A DNA stretch of 24,728 nt from a virus. Positions 7,888 through 15,789 of this stretch are shown one piece after another. The translations under genes and the position numbers were made by a program. The stretch spans positions 1 to 24,728 of IMG/VR virus record IMGVR_UViG_3300036715_002626; one strand, written 5' to 3'. The notes under the pieces were generated by a model. The model did not search any database and was not told where the DNA came from. It saw nothing but the letters and a program-made list of their open reading frames with translations. Every line of letters begins with the position of its first letter. Position 1 is the first letter of the stretch.

Positions 7888-9420
7888 TCAGTTGTCCTGT
7901 GGGTCTTGCGGCACGGCCACCGTGGCGGCCGCATTCATGGGAGCGCCCAATGTCGAGGGTTGGGGAGCCTTGTCATGGCGCGGGTCGGAGTCGAAGACCA
8001 GACCAAGCTCATCGGCACGCTGGTTGTCGGCGGCGATCTCGCGGTCGATGTCCTCGGCGTCGTAGCCAAAGGCCGAGATGGCTTCCGAGCGAGACAGCAA
8101 CCCGGCGCGAATGGCGGTCAGCATCGCGTCGAACTCCTTCTTGGGATCGACCCACTGCCAGCCTTGTGGAATCCATTTGGCAGCGAAGTAGTCGCGTTTC
8201 TTTTCAGTGAACTGTGGCAGCGCCAGCGCGCCTTCAAGCAGTGCCTGCTCCATCCAGGCACGCCAGATCGGGCGGCACAGCTGGTGGACGATCACGCCGT
8301 GCTGGATGGCTTCACAGCGGCGGCGAAACTCCAGCAGTCCGGCCCGGATCGACGAGTAGTTCACTTGCGTCAGGTCGCCGGTCAGCATCTCGTAGGTGAT
8401 GCCCATCGCCGCTGCCACCGCCCGAAACTGCATGCGCAGGAATTCGGCGTAGCTCGCGCCGACATCGGCAGGCTGACTGAACTTCACGTCCTCGCCAGGC
8501 TCCAGGATTTGCATCGTGCCCGGCTCCAGCCCGGCCATCGCCGCGCCATTGGCATCCGGCAGTCCTTCACCCATCAGGTTGTCCTCAGGTGACATGCGCG
8601 TGATGAAGCCCGCGAACATCGCAGCGGTTTTCTTGCGCACGAGCTCGGCGTCGTCGTACTGGTCGAGTTCGTTGAGCTTGACCAGCGCGCGCGCCAGCCA
8701 CGGTTCGCCCCGGATCTGTCCGGGCCGCAAGGGACGAAACAGATGGATGATTTCGCTCGCCGGGGCACGCACAGTGTCGAGGCCGCCCACCACGCCACCG
8801 GTGCCCGACATCGGAGCCAGAGAGCCATCGCCCGGGTGCGAGCGATACAGGTGGTAAGCCACCCGCCTTCCGAGCTTGTCGAATTCGATGCCCGCACGGA
8901 TCACATTTCCGGAAGCCAATTCCTGATTCAGCGTGGCTGGCAGGTGTTCGGGTTCGAGCAACTGCAGTTGCAGGCCCACCGGCAGGCCATCCTCTGGGCG
9001 GCGGTAGCGCAGCCGGACCAGGCATTCCCCGCCTTCGAGCATGGCGCGGCAAGCCAGAGCCTGCAGGCCGTAGAAATCGGTCAGTCCAGCAGCATCGGCC
9101 TCCTCACACCAATCCCACCACAGGCTGTGGATCGCTTCACGTTGAGCCTGATCGGTCAACATGCTCTGGGGTTTGATGCCGGTGCCGATGGCATTGGAAA
9201 CGAAGGCCTCGACGCCTGCCGCTGCCCAGGCATTGCGGCGTACCAGATCGCGGCTCTTGGCGCGCAATTTGTTCTGGGTGAACGCCAGCGCTGCAACCGC
9301 ACCGGGATTGCCGACCTGCCACGCCAAGGCGCGACGGCCACCACCGATGCCGTCATAGAACGGCGTGCCGCCAAGCAGGCTCATGCCAACGCGTCTACGC
9401 ATTCGGTCAAACCATTGCAT
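7888..9420 (-). CDS. portal protein, lambda gpB family
   Basis: This 510-residue protein (lambda gpB is 533) begins MQWFDRMRRRVG, two bases after the stop of the head-tail joining gene. Family features include NAWAAAGVEAFVSNAIGTGI near residues 65-84, LWWDWCEEADAAG, and the GITYEMLTGDLTQVNYSS segment at about 350-370, which is characteristic of lambda-type portals. It forms the dodecameric ring at one vertex through which DNA is packaged and released. The C-terminus is Ala/Pro-rich and may be trimmed by the neighbouring protease, as in lambda. A frame extended upstream to 9474 is rejected because it would overlap most of the adjacent gene. Confidence 0.95.
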   Translation of the reverse strand: MQWFDRMRRRVGMSLLGGTPFYDGIGGGRRALAWQVGNPGAVAALAFTQNKLRAKSRDLVRRNAWAAAGVEAFVSNAIGTGIKPQSMLTDQAQREAIHSLWWDWCEEADAAGLTDFYGLQALACRAMLEGGECLVRLRYRRPEDGLPVGLQLQLLEPEHLPATLNQELASGNVIRAGIEFDKLGRRVAYHLYRSHPGDGSLAPMSGTGGVVGGLDTVRAPASEIIHLFRPLRPGQIRGEPWLARALVKLNELDQYDDAELVRKKTAAMFAGFITRMSPEDNLMGEGLPDANGAAMAGLEPGTMQILEPGEDVKFSQPADVGASYAEFLRMQFRAVAAAMGITYEMLTGDLTQVNYSSIRAGLLEFRRRCEAIQHGVIVHQLCRPIWRAWMEQALLEGALALPQFTEKKRDYFAAKWIPQGWQWVDPKKEFDAMLTAIRAGLLSRSEAISAFGYDAEDIDREIAADNQRADELGLVFDSDPRHDKAPQPSTLGAPMNAAATVAVPQDPQDN

Positions 9421-9422
9421 GT

Positions 9423-9644
9423 TCAGAACCCTTTGCCGGTGGTGACTCGGATCTGGCGTGGCGCACCGGGCCACAGTCCGGTGTCCACGGCCTGCTCGAA
9501 GAGGTCGCGCTTGACCGCCGCAATGGCGGCCTGGAGTTCATCGACGCTGCGGTACTCGACGGTCTTGTCGCCGAAGGTCACGCGCTTTTCGCCCTTGACC
9601 AGCGCCGCTTCCAACGCGTCGAGGTGTGCTTGTGTGTAGGCCAT
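9423..9644 (-). CDS. head-tail joining protein, gpW-like
   Basis: This 73-residue protein (lambda gpW is 68) begins MAYTQAHLDALEAALVKGE, followed by RVTFGDKTVEYRSVDEL. This is the helix / beta-hairpin / helix layout of the gpW family. It binds below the portal after packaging and seals the head for tail attachment. The ATG overlaps the stop of the upstream gene in TGATG. Its place directly before the portal gene is the same as W-B in lambda. Confidence 0.92.
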   Translation of the reverse strand: MAYTQAHLDALEAALVKGEKRVTFGDKTVEYRSVDELQAAIAAVKRDLFEQAVDTGLWPGAPRQIRVTTGKGF

Positions 9645-10036
9645 CAGCGGAACACCGTAAGGTTGATTTCAGAGGAGTCGTCGAACGATGCGGACGTGGT
9701 GGCGCAACTGATGTCGACGAACTGGGCGGTCTTCTGGTCGGTGGTGGATCGCACAATCGCAATGCGCTGCGTGCCGCTGTTGGTGCTGCTGCGGGCTAGT
9801 GCCGTCCAGCAGTAGTTGGCATCGGGCATGGCAGCGGCAAAGGTCACGCGGTAGCGTCCTACCGCCGTCCGGGTCACGCTGGCCACGTTGTGCGACGAGC
9901 GCACGATGATCTGGCTGCCGACGTAGCCGAAGCAGACCCACGCCCGGGCCAGACCGGGGTGGGTTGCGTCGATCTTTGTCTTGACCTCGAGCCCGACACG
10001 ACTGGCCAGCGCACTGATGCGCGATGCGAGGCTCAT
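9644..10036 (-). CDS. uncharacterised late protein with MSLASRI N-terminus
   Basis: This 130-residue protein lies between the large terminase and gpW-like genes, coupled on both sides by TGATG overlaps. It opens MSLASRISALASRVG, close to the start of the next gene upstream (MSLATRIESLVIRVA). The rest is beta-rich: ARAWVCFGYVG, RYRVTFAAAMPDANYCW, and a Ser/Thr-rich C-terminus ending INLTVFR. This arrangement resembles C-terminal beta-sandwich domains of phage fibres or head-attached adhesins. A surface or head-fibre role is a guess from this form and the position. No enzyme motif is seen. Confidence 0.8.
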   Translation of the reverse strand: MSLASRISALASRVGLEVKTKIDATHPGLARAWVCFGYVGSQIIVRSSHNVASVTRTAVGRYRVTFAAAMPDANYCWTALARSSTNSGTQRIAIVRSTTDQKTAQFVDISCATTSASFDDSSEINLTVFR

Positions 10037-10527
10037 CAGACCAGCGCACCCACAAAGACCGCGACGAAGTCGGTGTCGGTGTTGCCGACATCGGTGGCGG
10101 CGACAGCGCCAATGTTGCTGCGTGCCTGAAGTTGTTCGGCGACGGTCAGCGACTGAGCGGCGTCGAAGCGCACGCGGTTGTTGACGGCGGTGAGCAGCGC
10201 ATCCAGACCACTGGTGCCGTTCTGCAGCAGTTGCTGGATTTCCACCAGCGTGTCGTAGGCAGCATCGGCACCGCCCAAGATCTCGGTCTTGAGCGCATCA
10301 AGCAGCGAGACGATCTTGTTGGACGAGTACGTGGTCGTGGCCGCGATGTGCGCATCGTCGATCACCGCCGAGGACACCACGGCGGCCTTCAGTTCGTTGA
10401 TGGCCGCGACCAGATTCGACTTGTCGGTGGTGGTGAGGTTGGCCAGGTTGCCTGCCTTGGCGCGGACATCGTTGAATTCCTGCGCGACGCGGATGACCAG
10501 GCTTTCGATACGGGTAGCAAGACTCAT
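10036..10527 (-). CDS. uncharacterised late protein, coiled-coil / fibre-like
   Basis: This 163-residue protein starts behind AAGGAG, 17 bases after the large terminase stop. It has a helical N-terminus (MSLATRIESLVIRVAQEFNDVRAK) and a region with heptad-like hydrophobic spacing. It then contains LTTTDKSNLVAAINELKAAV and SLTVAEQLQARSNIG, both typical of the stalk of phage tail or head fibres. It shares its N-terminal motif with the next gene, suggesting that the two proteins attach through the same site. A fibre-like structural role is inferred; no receptor-binding domain can be recognised. Confidence 0.8.
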   Translation of the reverse strand: MSLATRIESLVIRVAQEFNDVRAKAGNLANLTTTDKSNLVAAINELKAAVVSSAVIDDAHIAATTTYSSNKIVSLLDALKTEILGGADAAYDTLVEIQQLLQNGTSGLDALLTAVNNRVRFDAAQSLTVAEQLQARSNIGAVAATDVGNTDTDFVAVFVGALV

Positions 10528-10544
10528 GTTTTCTCCTTGGGATG

Positions 10545-12515
10545 TCAGGACAGCCAGCGGCTTTTGATCACGCGCCGACCAGTGTTACGGTTGCCAGAAA
10601 CAGCGAGGCCACCGCGTTGGGTGGCCTCGTTGATCGATTCAGTATGTGTTTCAAGGGCTAGCGGACTGGCCAGCCCCAGTTGTCGCTCCAGTTCCCGCCA
10701 GTGACGTTCCTCGAAGCGATCCAGACCCGCCGCCGATGCAGCCGCGCGGGCGTAGACGTAGCAGTCGAGCGCTTCATTGCGCTCGCGCATCTTTTGCCAC
10801 TCACGCACCGGGAAGCCGTTGCGGTCGCGGCGGGTGATCAGTTGCTCCGCGCAGAGTTGCTGGATGAACTCGGCGTCGATCTTGGGCAGATGGACAAATC
10901 CGGCTGGAAACACTGTGGTCAAACCGTCCTCGCCCACATCAGCGCTCTTGCGCAGGTTGTTGTAGAACTCCAGCTTGGCGATGCTGACCGCCACCGTGTA
11001 CACCTTGATGCCACGGCGCAGCTTCTTGCCGCCCTGCGAGACATCGATGGCGGTCGGCGTGCCGATCAAGGCTGCGCCGCGAGGCACACCTTTGACTGCC
11101 ATCACACGCGGATCGCGGCAGGCCCGCACAAAGGCATAGGCCTCCTGCGTCGCAAAGCCGGTATCCAAGGCAAAGCGCGCCAGCGGCATCGCCGCGCCGG
11201 AGGCGTGTGTCCAGGTCTCGGCCAGCATTTCAGCAAGGCGTTTCCACACCGTGTCGCGGGCGCCGGTTTCATGTACTGGACCCATCAGCACGCGATGCTC
11301 GATGAGCCACGACTCCTTCCCGCGCCCGAATGCCCAAACCGATGCCTCGATGCGATCCTTCTGTACATCGGCCGCGCCCACCAGCAGCAGACCGCCTTGC
11401 GGCACGCTACCGACACGGTAGTCCTCTCGGCGCTCGACCAGTCGTTGCCAATCAGGCGCTTCGCCTTCCTCGACCCAGGTTTCACCCAGCTCGGTGTTCT
11501 TGAAGGTCTTGATGGCGGCTGCTGATCCCGATTCCTTGCTGACGGCGGCTTCCCAGGCAGCGGCAATCTCCCGCCAACTGCGCCAGCCCACCGGGCTGTA
11601 CAACGACGACAGGTGGAAGCCTGCCGTCTTGCCCGCGCCATCGGTGATCATCGCGCGCCACTCGCCGTGCTCCAGCATCCACGTCTTGTGATGCTCGGCA
11701 ATCGCGGTGTCACACGACTCGCAGATGTAGGCGGCGGTTTCAGGCTGGCCCTTATCCCAGCGTAGTTGCTCAAAGCGCAGCCACTGCCGGTGCGAGCAAT
11801 GCGGACACGGCACAAAGTAGCGGCGTTGGTCACTGGCCTCGTACTCGCGCTCGATAGCAGACGCCCCTGAGATCGTCGGCGTCGAAACGATGAAGATCTT
11901 GCGCCGAGCAAAGGTGCGTGTGCGGGCTTCGGCCAGCGAGATCGCATCGCCTTCGCCCTCGACGTCCAACGGATAGCCGTCGACCTCGTCGAGGAACAGA
12001 TACCGCACCGGCATTGAGCGCAGCCCGACCGCGCTGTTGGCCCCGGTCATCACCAGCACGCCACCCCGGAACTCCTTGGCCAGGATAGTGTTGCCGGAAT
12101 CCCGACTGCGCGCCGGTGCAATCAGTTCAGCCAGTGCGGACGACTCCTCGATCAGCGGATCGATCCGCTGCTTGGAGTTGCGCTTGGCCATCTCCACCGT
12201 CGGCCACACAGCCATCATTGGCCCGGGCGCGTGGTGGATGACATAGCCGATCCAGTTCGATCCCATCTCTGTCGCGCCAAGCTGCGCCGCCTTCATGAAC
12301 ACCACGCGCTCGACCGCTGAGGTCGGCGACAGGCAATCCATGATTGCTTTCAAGTACGGCGTGCGGCTGGTGCGCCAGCGCCCCGGCTCGGCAGACGCCT
12401 TGCTGGAGAGCATCCGGTGGCGATCCGACCATTCGGACACGGTGAGCAGCGGGTCAGGGGTAAGCCCGTCGCGCCACGCCCGTTCGATCTCAACAGCGCC
12501 TTCGTAATCGTCCAT
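10545..12515 (-). CDS. terminase large subunit, lambda gpA family
   Basis: This 656-residue protein (lambda gpA is 641) carries the deviant Walker A of gpA terminases, KAAQLGATE, at residues 75-83, and a Walker B LFLDEVD at about 173-179. A CPHC (237-240) / CESC (265-268) pair forms a probable zinc site. The nuclease half includes ALDTGFATQEAYAF. It cuts the concatemer at cos and drives DNA into the prohead. The ATG at 12515 is preferred; a TTG two codons upstream (12521) overlaps the small subunit stop and is possible. The following genes are in lambda-like order. Confidence 0.95.
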   Translation of the reverse strand: MDDYEGAVEIERAWRDGLTPDPLLTVSEWSDRHRMLSSKASAEPGRWRTSRTPYLKAIMDCLSPTSAVERVVFMKAAQLGATEMGSNWIGYVIHHAPGPMMAVWPTVEMAKRNSKQRIDPLIEESSALAELIAPARSRDSGNTILAKEFRGGVLVMTGANSAVGLRSMPVRYLFLDEVDGYPLDVEGEGDAISLAEARTRTFARRKIFIVSTPTISGASAIEREYEASDQRRYFVPCPHCSHRQWLRFEQLRWDKGQPETAAYICESCDTAIAEHHKTWMLEHGEWRAMITDGAGKTAGFHLSSLYSPVGWRSWREIAAAWEAAVSKESGSAAAIKTFKNTELGETWVEEGEAPDWQRLVERREDYRVGSVPQGGLLLVGAADVQKDRIEASVWAFGRGKESWLIEHRVLMGPVHETGARDTVWKRLAEMLAETWTHASGAAMPLARFALDTGFATQEAYAFVRACRDPRVMAVKGVPRGAALIGTPTAIDVSQGGKKLRRGIKVYTVAVSIAKLEFYNNLRKSADVGEDGLTTVFPAGFVHLPKIDAEFIQQLCAEQLITRRDRNGFPVREWQKMRERNEALDCYVYARAAASAAGLDRFEERHWRELERQLGLASPLALETHTESINEATQRGGLAVSGNRNTGRRVIKSRWLS

Positions 12516-12517
12516 CG

Positions 12518-13090
12518 TCAATCCACGCGCGGGCGCAGTTCGCCCAGTTCGATCAGGTGCTCGCGAACGGCGGCTTCCAGCGTGACGTGCATCGTGTGCG
12601 TGTCAACGCCAAGCGCGGAGGCCATCTGCCCCGAGATGCGCGCGGGCCAGTTCAACCACGCGTCGCGCTCGATGCGCGCGAGCTTGAAAACGTGGGCCAC
12701 GGCCTGCGCACGATCCACCAGTTCCTTCTTGCGGTGTGCCAGCTCCAGGTTGTTGAGCTTGGCCTTGAGCACCTCGTTGACCGTGCGCGCCTGCAAGAGC
12801 GAGGTACCGCCCGCCGACATCGGCGCTGTGCTGGCGTCGGCGACATCGCGCTGCGGTGTTGCTTCGGCGGTCGCTGTTGCGGGCGCGGGTCGCGCCTTTG
12901 TGGTGCTGACCTTCTCCTGCGCAGCGGCGCGGCGCGGCTGCAATGTGTTTTGTGCCCACTGCGCGTCGGCGGTATCCGGATCAATCGTGCCGTCTGGCAG
13001 CGGTGTGATCCGCCCGGTGTCGATGGCCTTCTTCACGGCCACGTGCGACACGCCACGGTGGCGCGCGTAGGCGCGAATCGAGAGTCCCAT
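12518..13090 (-). CDS. terminase small subunit-like DNA-packaging protein
   Basis: This 190-residue protein opens with an HTH domain (MGLSIRAYARHRGVSHVAVKKAID) followed by the ITPLPDGTIDPDTADAQW segment common to phage terminase small subunits. An Ala/Thr/Pro-rich linker (about residues 52-95) leads to a helical C-terminal part with LNNLELAHRKKELVDRAQA, the self-association and large-subunit contact region in this family. It recognises the packaging site and delivers DNA to the large subunit. The ATG at 13090, behind AAGGTG, is chosen over an in-frame TTG five codons earlier. This is the first gene of the late operon; the packaging site itself was not recognised. Confidence 0.88.
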   Translation of the reverse strand: MGLSIRAYARHRGVSHVAVKKAIDTGRITPLPDGTIDPDTADAQWAQNTLQPRRAAAQEKVSTTKARPAPATATAEATPQRDVADASTAPMSAGGTSLLQARTVNEVLKAKLNNLELAHRKKELVDRAQAVAHVFKLARIERDAWLNWPARISGQMASALGVDTHTMHVTLEAAVREHLIELGELRPRVD

Positions 13091-13133
13091 CGTCACCTTC
13101 TTCAATCATTTGTTCGTCATTTCTGCGGATTGA

Positions 13134-13200
13134 GCTTGGCTTCCATCGGGAACAGCGCGTTCATCACGTCACGCCAACCACACCCCGAAAGGAACACGCC
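13134..13200 (+). repeat. conserved leader repeat, copy 1 (before the DUF6900-like gene)
   Basis: This 67-base leader ends at the ATG of the first island gene. It holds GCTTGGCTTC, a 6-base spacer, GAACAGCGCGTTCATCAC, then CCCGAAAGGAA as ribosome site region. The two blocks have the same spacing in all three copies. A TTGGCT-17-GTTCAT arrangement also fits a weak promoter. Unlike copies 2 and 3, no hairpin arm precedes it. Confidence 0.8.
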
Positions 13201-13407
13201 ATGAGCCAGATCGACACCATCCTCACCCTGATCGCCCAGAAGCATCTGGGCATCGACACCCTGCAAACCCGCCACGCTGACAGCCTGGACTTCCACGACA
13301 CGGCGGTGTGGTGCCTCAAGGACGCGCTTGAAGCGGCCTTCAAGGCGGGCGTCGAACTCGGCGCGTCGAGCCCGAAGGCCACGGAAGCGGAGATCGCCAA
13401 GGACTGA
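13201..13407 (+). CDS. small DUF6900-like protein
   Basis: This 68-residue protein (MSQIDTILTLIAQKHLGIDTLQTR) is the first of three plus-strand genes inside a minus-strand phage genome. It appears to be a single helical domain: an N-terminal helix, then DSLDFHDTAVWCLKDALEAAFKAGVELG, followed by a short charged tail. It matches a small family I recall as DUF6900, found on mobile elements and plasmids next to DUF3489 proteins. Its biochemical role is unknown. AAAGGAA lies upstream of the ATG, inside leader copy 1. The gene is divergent from the terminase small subunit. Confidence 0.82.
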   Translation: MSQIDTILTLIAQKHLGIDTLQTRHADSLDFHDTAVWCLKDALEAAFKAGVELGASSPKATEAEIAKD

Positions 13408-13423
13408 TCGGAAACCCACGAAA

Positions 13424-13455
13424 CCAAGCGCCAGAACCGATCAAAAGGCGCTTGG
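13424..13455 (+). other. hairpin at the start of leader copy 2
   Basis: CCAAGCGCC (13424-13432) pairs perfectly with GGCGCTTGG (13447-13455) across a 14-base loop. The right arm is the first block of leader copy 2. No T run follows, so it is not a standard terminator. Confidence 0.6.
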
Positions 13456-13515
13456 CTTCACTCCCGAACAGCGCGTTCATCACATCGTCATCTACCAACC
13501 CCGAAGGAGCAGCCC
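13450..13515 (+). repeat. conserved leader repeat, copy 2 (before the DUF3489 gene)
   Basis: This 66-base leader has the same plan as copy 1. GCTTGGCTTC, six bases, and GAACAGCGCGTTCATCAC (all 18 bases identical to copy 1) are followed by CCCGAAGGAG and the ATG. The variable bases between the blocks differ, so it is not a recent duplication of the whole region. Confidence 0.82.
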
Positions 13516-14097
13516 ATGACCACCACCAACCTGACCCCGGCCCAGCACGCCATCCTCGCCAAGGCCATCAACACCAGCGGCGGCAAGATCGACTGGTTCC
13601 CCGACAACATCAAAGGCGGCGCGCGCAAAAAGGTGCTCGACGGCCTGTTCAACCGCGCTCTGATCACGCCCGATGGCGAGGGCTGGTGCGTCGCCGCCGA
13701 GGGCTACGACGCCTTGGGCATGAAGCGCCCCCACGTCAACGCCAAGCACGTCTCCAAGTTCGAGGCCAAACTCGACGCAATCATTGCCAACGCCGAAGCG
13801 GCGCAGGACGACACCGCAGACGCTGACGCGGAACTCGAAGCCGCCGTTGCCCAAGCCGAGGCATCCTTCAAAACGCCCGTCAAAGCGCCTCGTACCCGCG
13901 ACAACAGCAAGCAAGCCGAAGTGATCCGGATGCTGCAACGCCCCGAGGGCGCAACCATCGGCCAGATCTGCACCGCCACCGGCTGGCAGGCGCACACGGT
14001 GCGCGGCACCTTCGCCGGGGCGTTCAAGAAGAAGCTGGGCCTGACCATCGTGTCGGACAAGCCGCAGGGCGGCGAGCGGGTGTACCGCATCGCCTGA
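13516..14097 (+). CDS. DUF3489 domain protein, two winged-helix-like parts
   Basis: This 193-residue protein has an N-terminal domain (about residues 6-75) with LTPAQHAILAKAINTSGGKI and LDGLFNRALITPDGEGW, a winged-helix pattern. An acidic Ala/Asp/Glu linker follows (84-117). The C-terminal domain (about 128-193) carries DNSKQAEVIRMLQRPEGATI, then TGWQAHTVRGTFAG, and ends with GGERVYRIA; this is the DUF3489 signature. DNA binding is likely but not shown. DUF3489 genes are often seen beside recombinases on mobile elements (recollection). AAGGAG precedes the ATG. It is the middle gene of the three-gene island. Confidence 0.9.
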   Translation: MTTTNLTPAQHAILAKAINTSGGKIDWFPDNIKGGARKKVLDGLFNRALITPDGEGWCVAAEGYDALGMKRPHVNAKHVSKFEAKLDAIIANAEAAQDDTADADAELEAAVAQAEASFKTPVKAPRTRDNSKQAEVIRMLQRPEGATIGQICTATGWQAHTVRGTFAGAFKKKLGLTIVSDKPQGGERVYRIA

Positions 14098-14117
14098 TCA
14101 GAAAGATCGAGAAAGAG

Positions 14118-14134
14118 GCCAAGTGGCGCTTGGC
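14118..14134 (+). other. hairpin at the start of leader copy 3
   Basis: GCCAAG (14118-14123) pairs with CTTGGC (14129-14134) around a 5-base loop. As in copy 2, the right arm belongs to the conserved CTTGGCTTC block. It lies about 20 bases after the DUF3489 stop and lacks a T run. Confidence 0.5.
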
Positions 14135-14194
14135 TTCTCAATCGAACAGCGCGTTACTACGGGTGTCGCAACGATCAACCCGAAGGAGCCAGAG
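14128..14194 (+). repeat. conserved leader repeat, copy 3 (before the third island gene)
   Basis: This 67-base leader has GCTTGGCTTC, a 6-base spacer and GAACAGCGCGTT, then a diverged middle, then CCCGAAGGAG and the ATG. Block spacing is identical to copies 1 and 2, and distance to the start codon differs by at most one base. Confidence 0.8.
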
Positions 14195-14563
14195 ATGAAC
14201 ACCACCACGCAGATCCCCGCCACCCAAAACGATGCCTGGGGCTTTTGGGGCACGATGAACGAACACGCCAGCGCCGCATGGCCCCTGGCGATGGCCGCCA
14301 TCTCGGACGCCACCGGCCAGCCCTTCGAATCGGTACGGGTCTTCCTCGACAGCCGCCACGGACGCTACTTTGCGGACGACGTCCAGAACGGTCTCTATCA
14401 GGGCCAGTCCCTGGCGAACGCGATCAACGCCGCCACGGAGCGCTGGATGGGCTGGACGATTGGCCGCCAGACCAGCAAGCAGTACGGCATCCCACGCGGC
14501 CTGCCTTACCTGACGGGCTTCGTGATTCACTGCGAGATCCTCGACGAGTCGCTCGCTGCCTGA
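14195..14563 (+). CDS. conserved hypothetical protein of the plus-strand island
   Basis: This 122-residue protein begins MNTTTQIPATQNDAWGFWGT behind AAGGAG. It is rich in aromatic residues and contains AWPLAMAAISDATG, VRVFLDSRHGRYFADDV, ERWMGWTIGRQTSK and GLPYLTGFVIHCEI. I recall similar proteins on plasmids and integrative elements, without known function. There is no signal peptide, membrane segment or catalytic motif. Its 3' end overlaps the convergent methyltransferase gene by 37 bases. A longer frame starting at 14123 would swallow the leader repeat and is rejected. Confidence 0.82.
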   Translation: MNTTTQIPATQNDAWGFWGTMNEHASAAWPLAMAAISDATGQPFESVRVFLDSRHGRYFADDVQNGLYQGQSLANAINAATERWMGWTIGRQTSKQYGIPRGLPYLTGFVIHCEILDESLAA

Positions 14564-15789
14564 TCGAGCGCCGCGCCATCCGCCTCGCGGGTGGCCTGCT
14601 TGCCGGTGAACTCCTCCCACCGGCGCACGATCACGTCGACGTACTTGGGGTCGAGTTCGATCAGCCGCGCAACGCGGCCTGATTTCTCTGCGGCGATCAA
14701 GGTCGTGCCCGAGCCACCGAAGGGGTCGAGCACCACGTTGCCGGGTCGGCTGGAATTGCGGATCGCGCGCTCGACCAACTCCACCGGCTTCATCGTCGGG
14801 TGCAGGTCGTTCTTCTGCGGCTTCTTGATGGCCCAGACGTCGCCCTGGTCGCGGTCGCCACACCAGTGGCGTGTCTCCCCCTCGGGCCATCCGTAGAGGA
14901 TCGGCTCGTACTGGCGCTGGTAGTCGGCGCGGCCCAGCGTGAAGGTGTTCTTGGCCCAGATGATGAAGGTCGACCACTTGCCACCGGCTGCGCGGAAGGC
15001 GGCCTGCAGCACATCCAGTTCGCTCGACGACATCGCCACGTACATCCCGCCCCGGCAATGCGCAACGGTGGGCGTCAGTGCGGCCAGCAGAAAATCGTAG
15101 AACCCGTCGCCCAAGTTGTCGTTCAGGATCGCGCGATCCTTGCCACGCATCTTGTCCTTCGCGCTGTTGGCGTAGTTCACGTTGTAGGGCGGGTCTGTGA
15201 AGACCATGTCGACCGGCTCGCCTTGCAGCAAGGCCTCGTAGCTTGCATCCACGGTGGCATCGCCGCACAGTAGGCGGTGTGGGCCCAGCACCCAGACATC
15301 GCCCGGGCGCGAGATCGGCGTCTCGCCAATCTCCGGCACCGCATCCTCATCGGTCTGCCCCTCGTTGTCAGGCTCGTCGCCCGCGATCAGTTCGTCCAGC
15401 GCGTCGGCGTCGAAGCCGGTGATGTCGATGTCGAAGCCGTCCAGCTGCAAGGCTTCCAGTTCGATGCGCAACATCGCGTCGTCCCAACCCGCGTTCTCGG
15501 CGATGCGGTTGTCCGCGATGACCAAGGCGCGGCGCTGGGTCGGGCTCAGGTGATCGAGTACGACCACGGGCACGATCTGCAGCCCGAGCTTCTGCGCAGC
15601 CGCCAAGCGCCCATGCCCGGCAACGATCACGCCGTCACTGCCTGCAAGGATCGGATTCGTGAAGCCAAACTCGGCAATCGATGCAGCGATCTGGGCCACC
15701 TGATCATCCGAGTGCGTCCGCGCATTGCGTGCATAGGGCCGCAGTTTGGCGGTTGGCCACTGTTCGATCTTGTCTGCCAACCAGTTCAT
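14527..15789 (-). CDS. ParB-like domain / DNA methyltransferase fusion (DPPY type)
   Basis: This 420-residue protein has a ParB/sulfiredoxin-like domain (about residues 10-135) with ARNARTH and AGHGRLAAA. An acidic linker follows, then a methyltransferase with TDPPYNVNY (198-206), HPTMKPVEL (330-338) and the SAM-binding DPFGGSGTT (355-363). Having the catalytic motif before the SAM motif makes it a beta-class amino-methyltransferase; DPPY favours N6-adenine. It probably modifies phage DNA against host restriction. The ATG overlaps the upstream paralogue's stop by four bases. No restriction endonuclease is nearby. Target sequence is unknown. Confidence 0.93.
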   Translation of the reverse strand: MNWLADKIEQWPTAKLRPYARNARTHSDDQVAQIAASIAEFGFTNPILAGSDGVIVAGHGRLAAAQKLGLQIVPVVVLDHLSPTQRRALVIADNRIAENAGWDDAMLRIELEALQLDGFDIDITGFDADALDELIAGDEPDNEGQTDEDAVPEIGETPISRPGDVWVLGPHRLLCGDATVDASYEALLQGEPVDMVFTDPPYNVNYANSAKDKMRGKDRAILNDNLGDGFYDFLLAALTPTVAHCRGGMYVAMSSSELDVLQAAFRAAGGKWSTFIIWAKNTFTLGRADYQRQYEPILYGWPEGETRHWCGDRDQGDVWAIKKPQKNDLHPTMKPVELVERAIRNSSRPGNVVLDPFGGSGTTLIAAEKSGRVARLIELDPKYVDVIVRRWEEFTGKQATREADGAALDQAASDSSRISQ

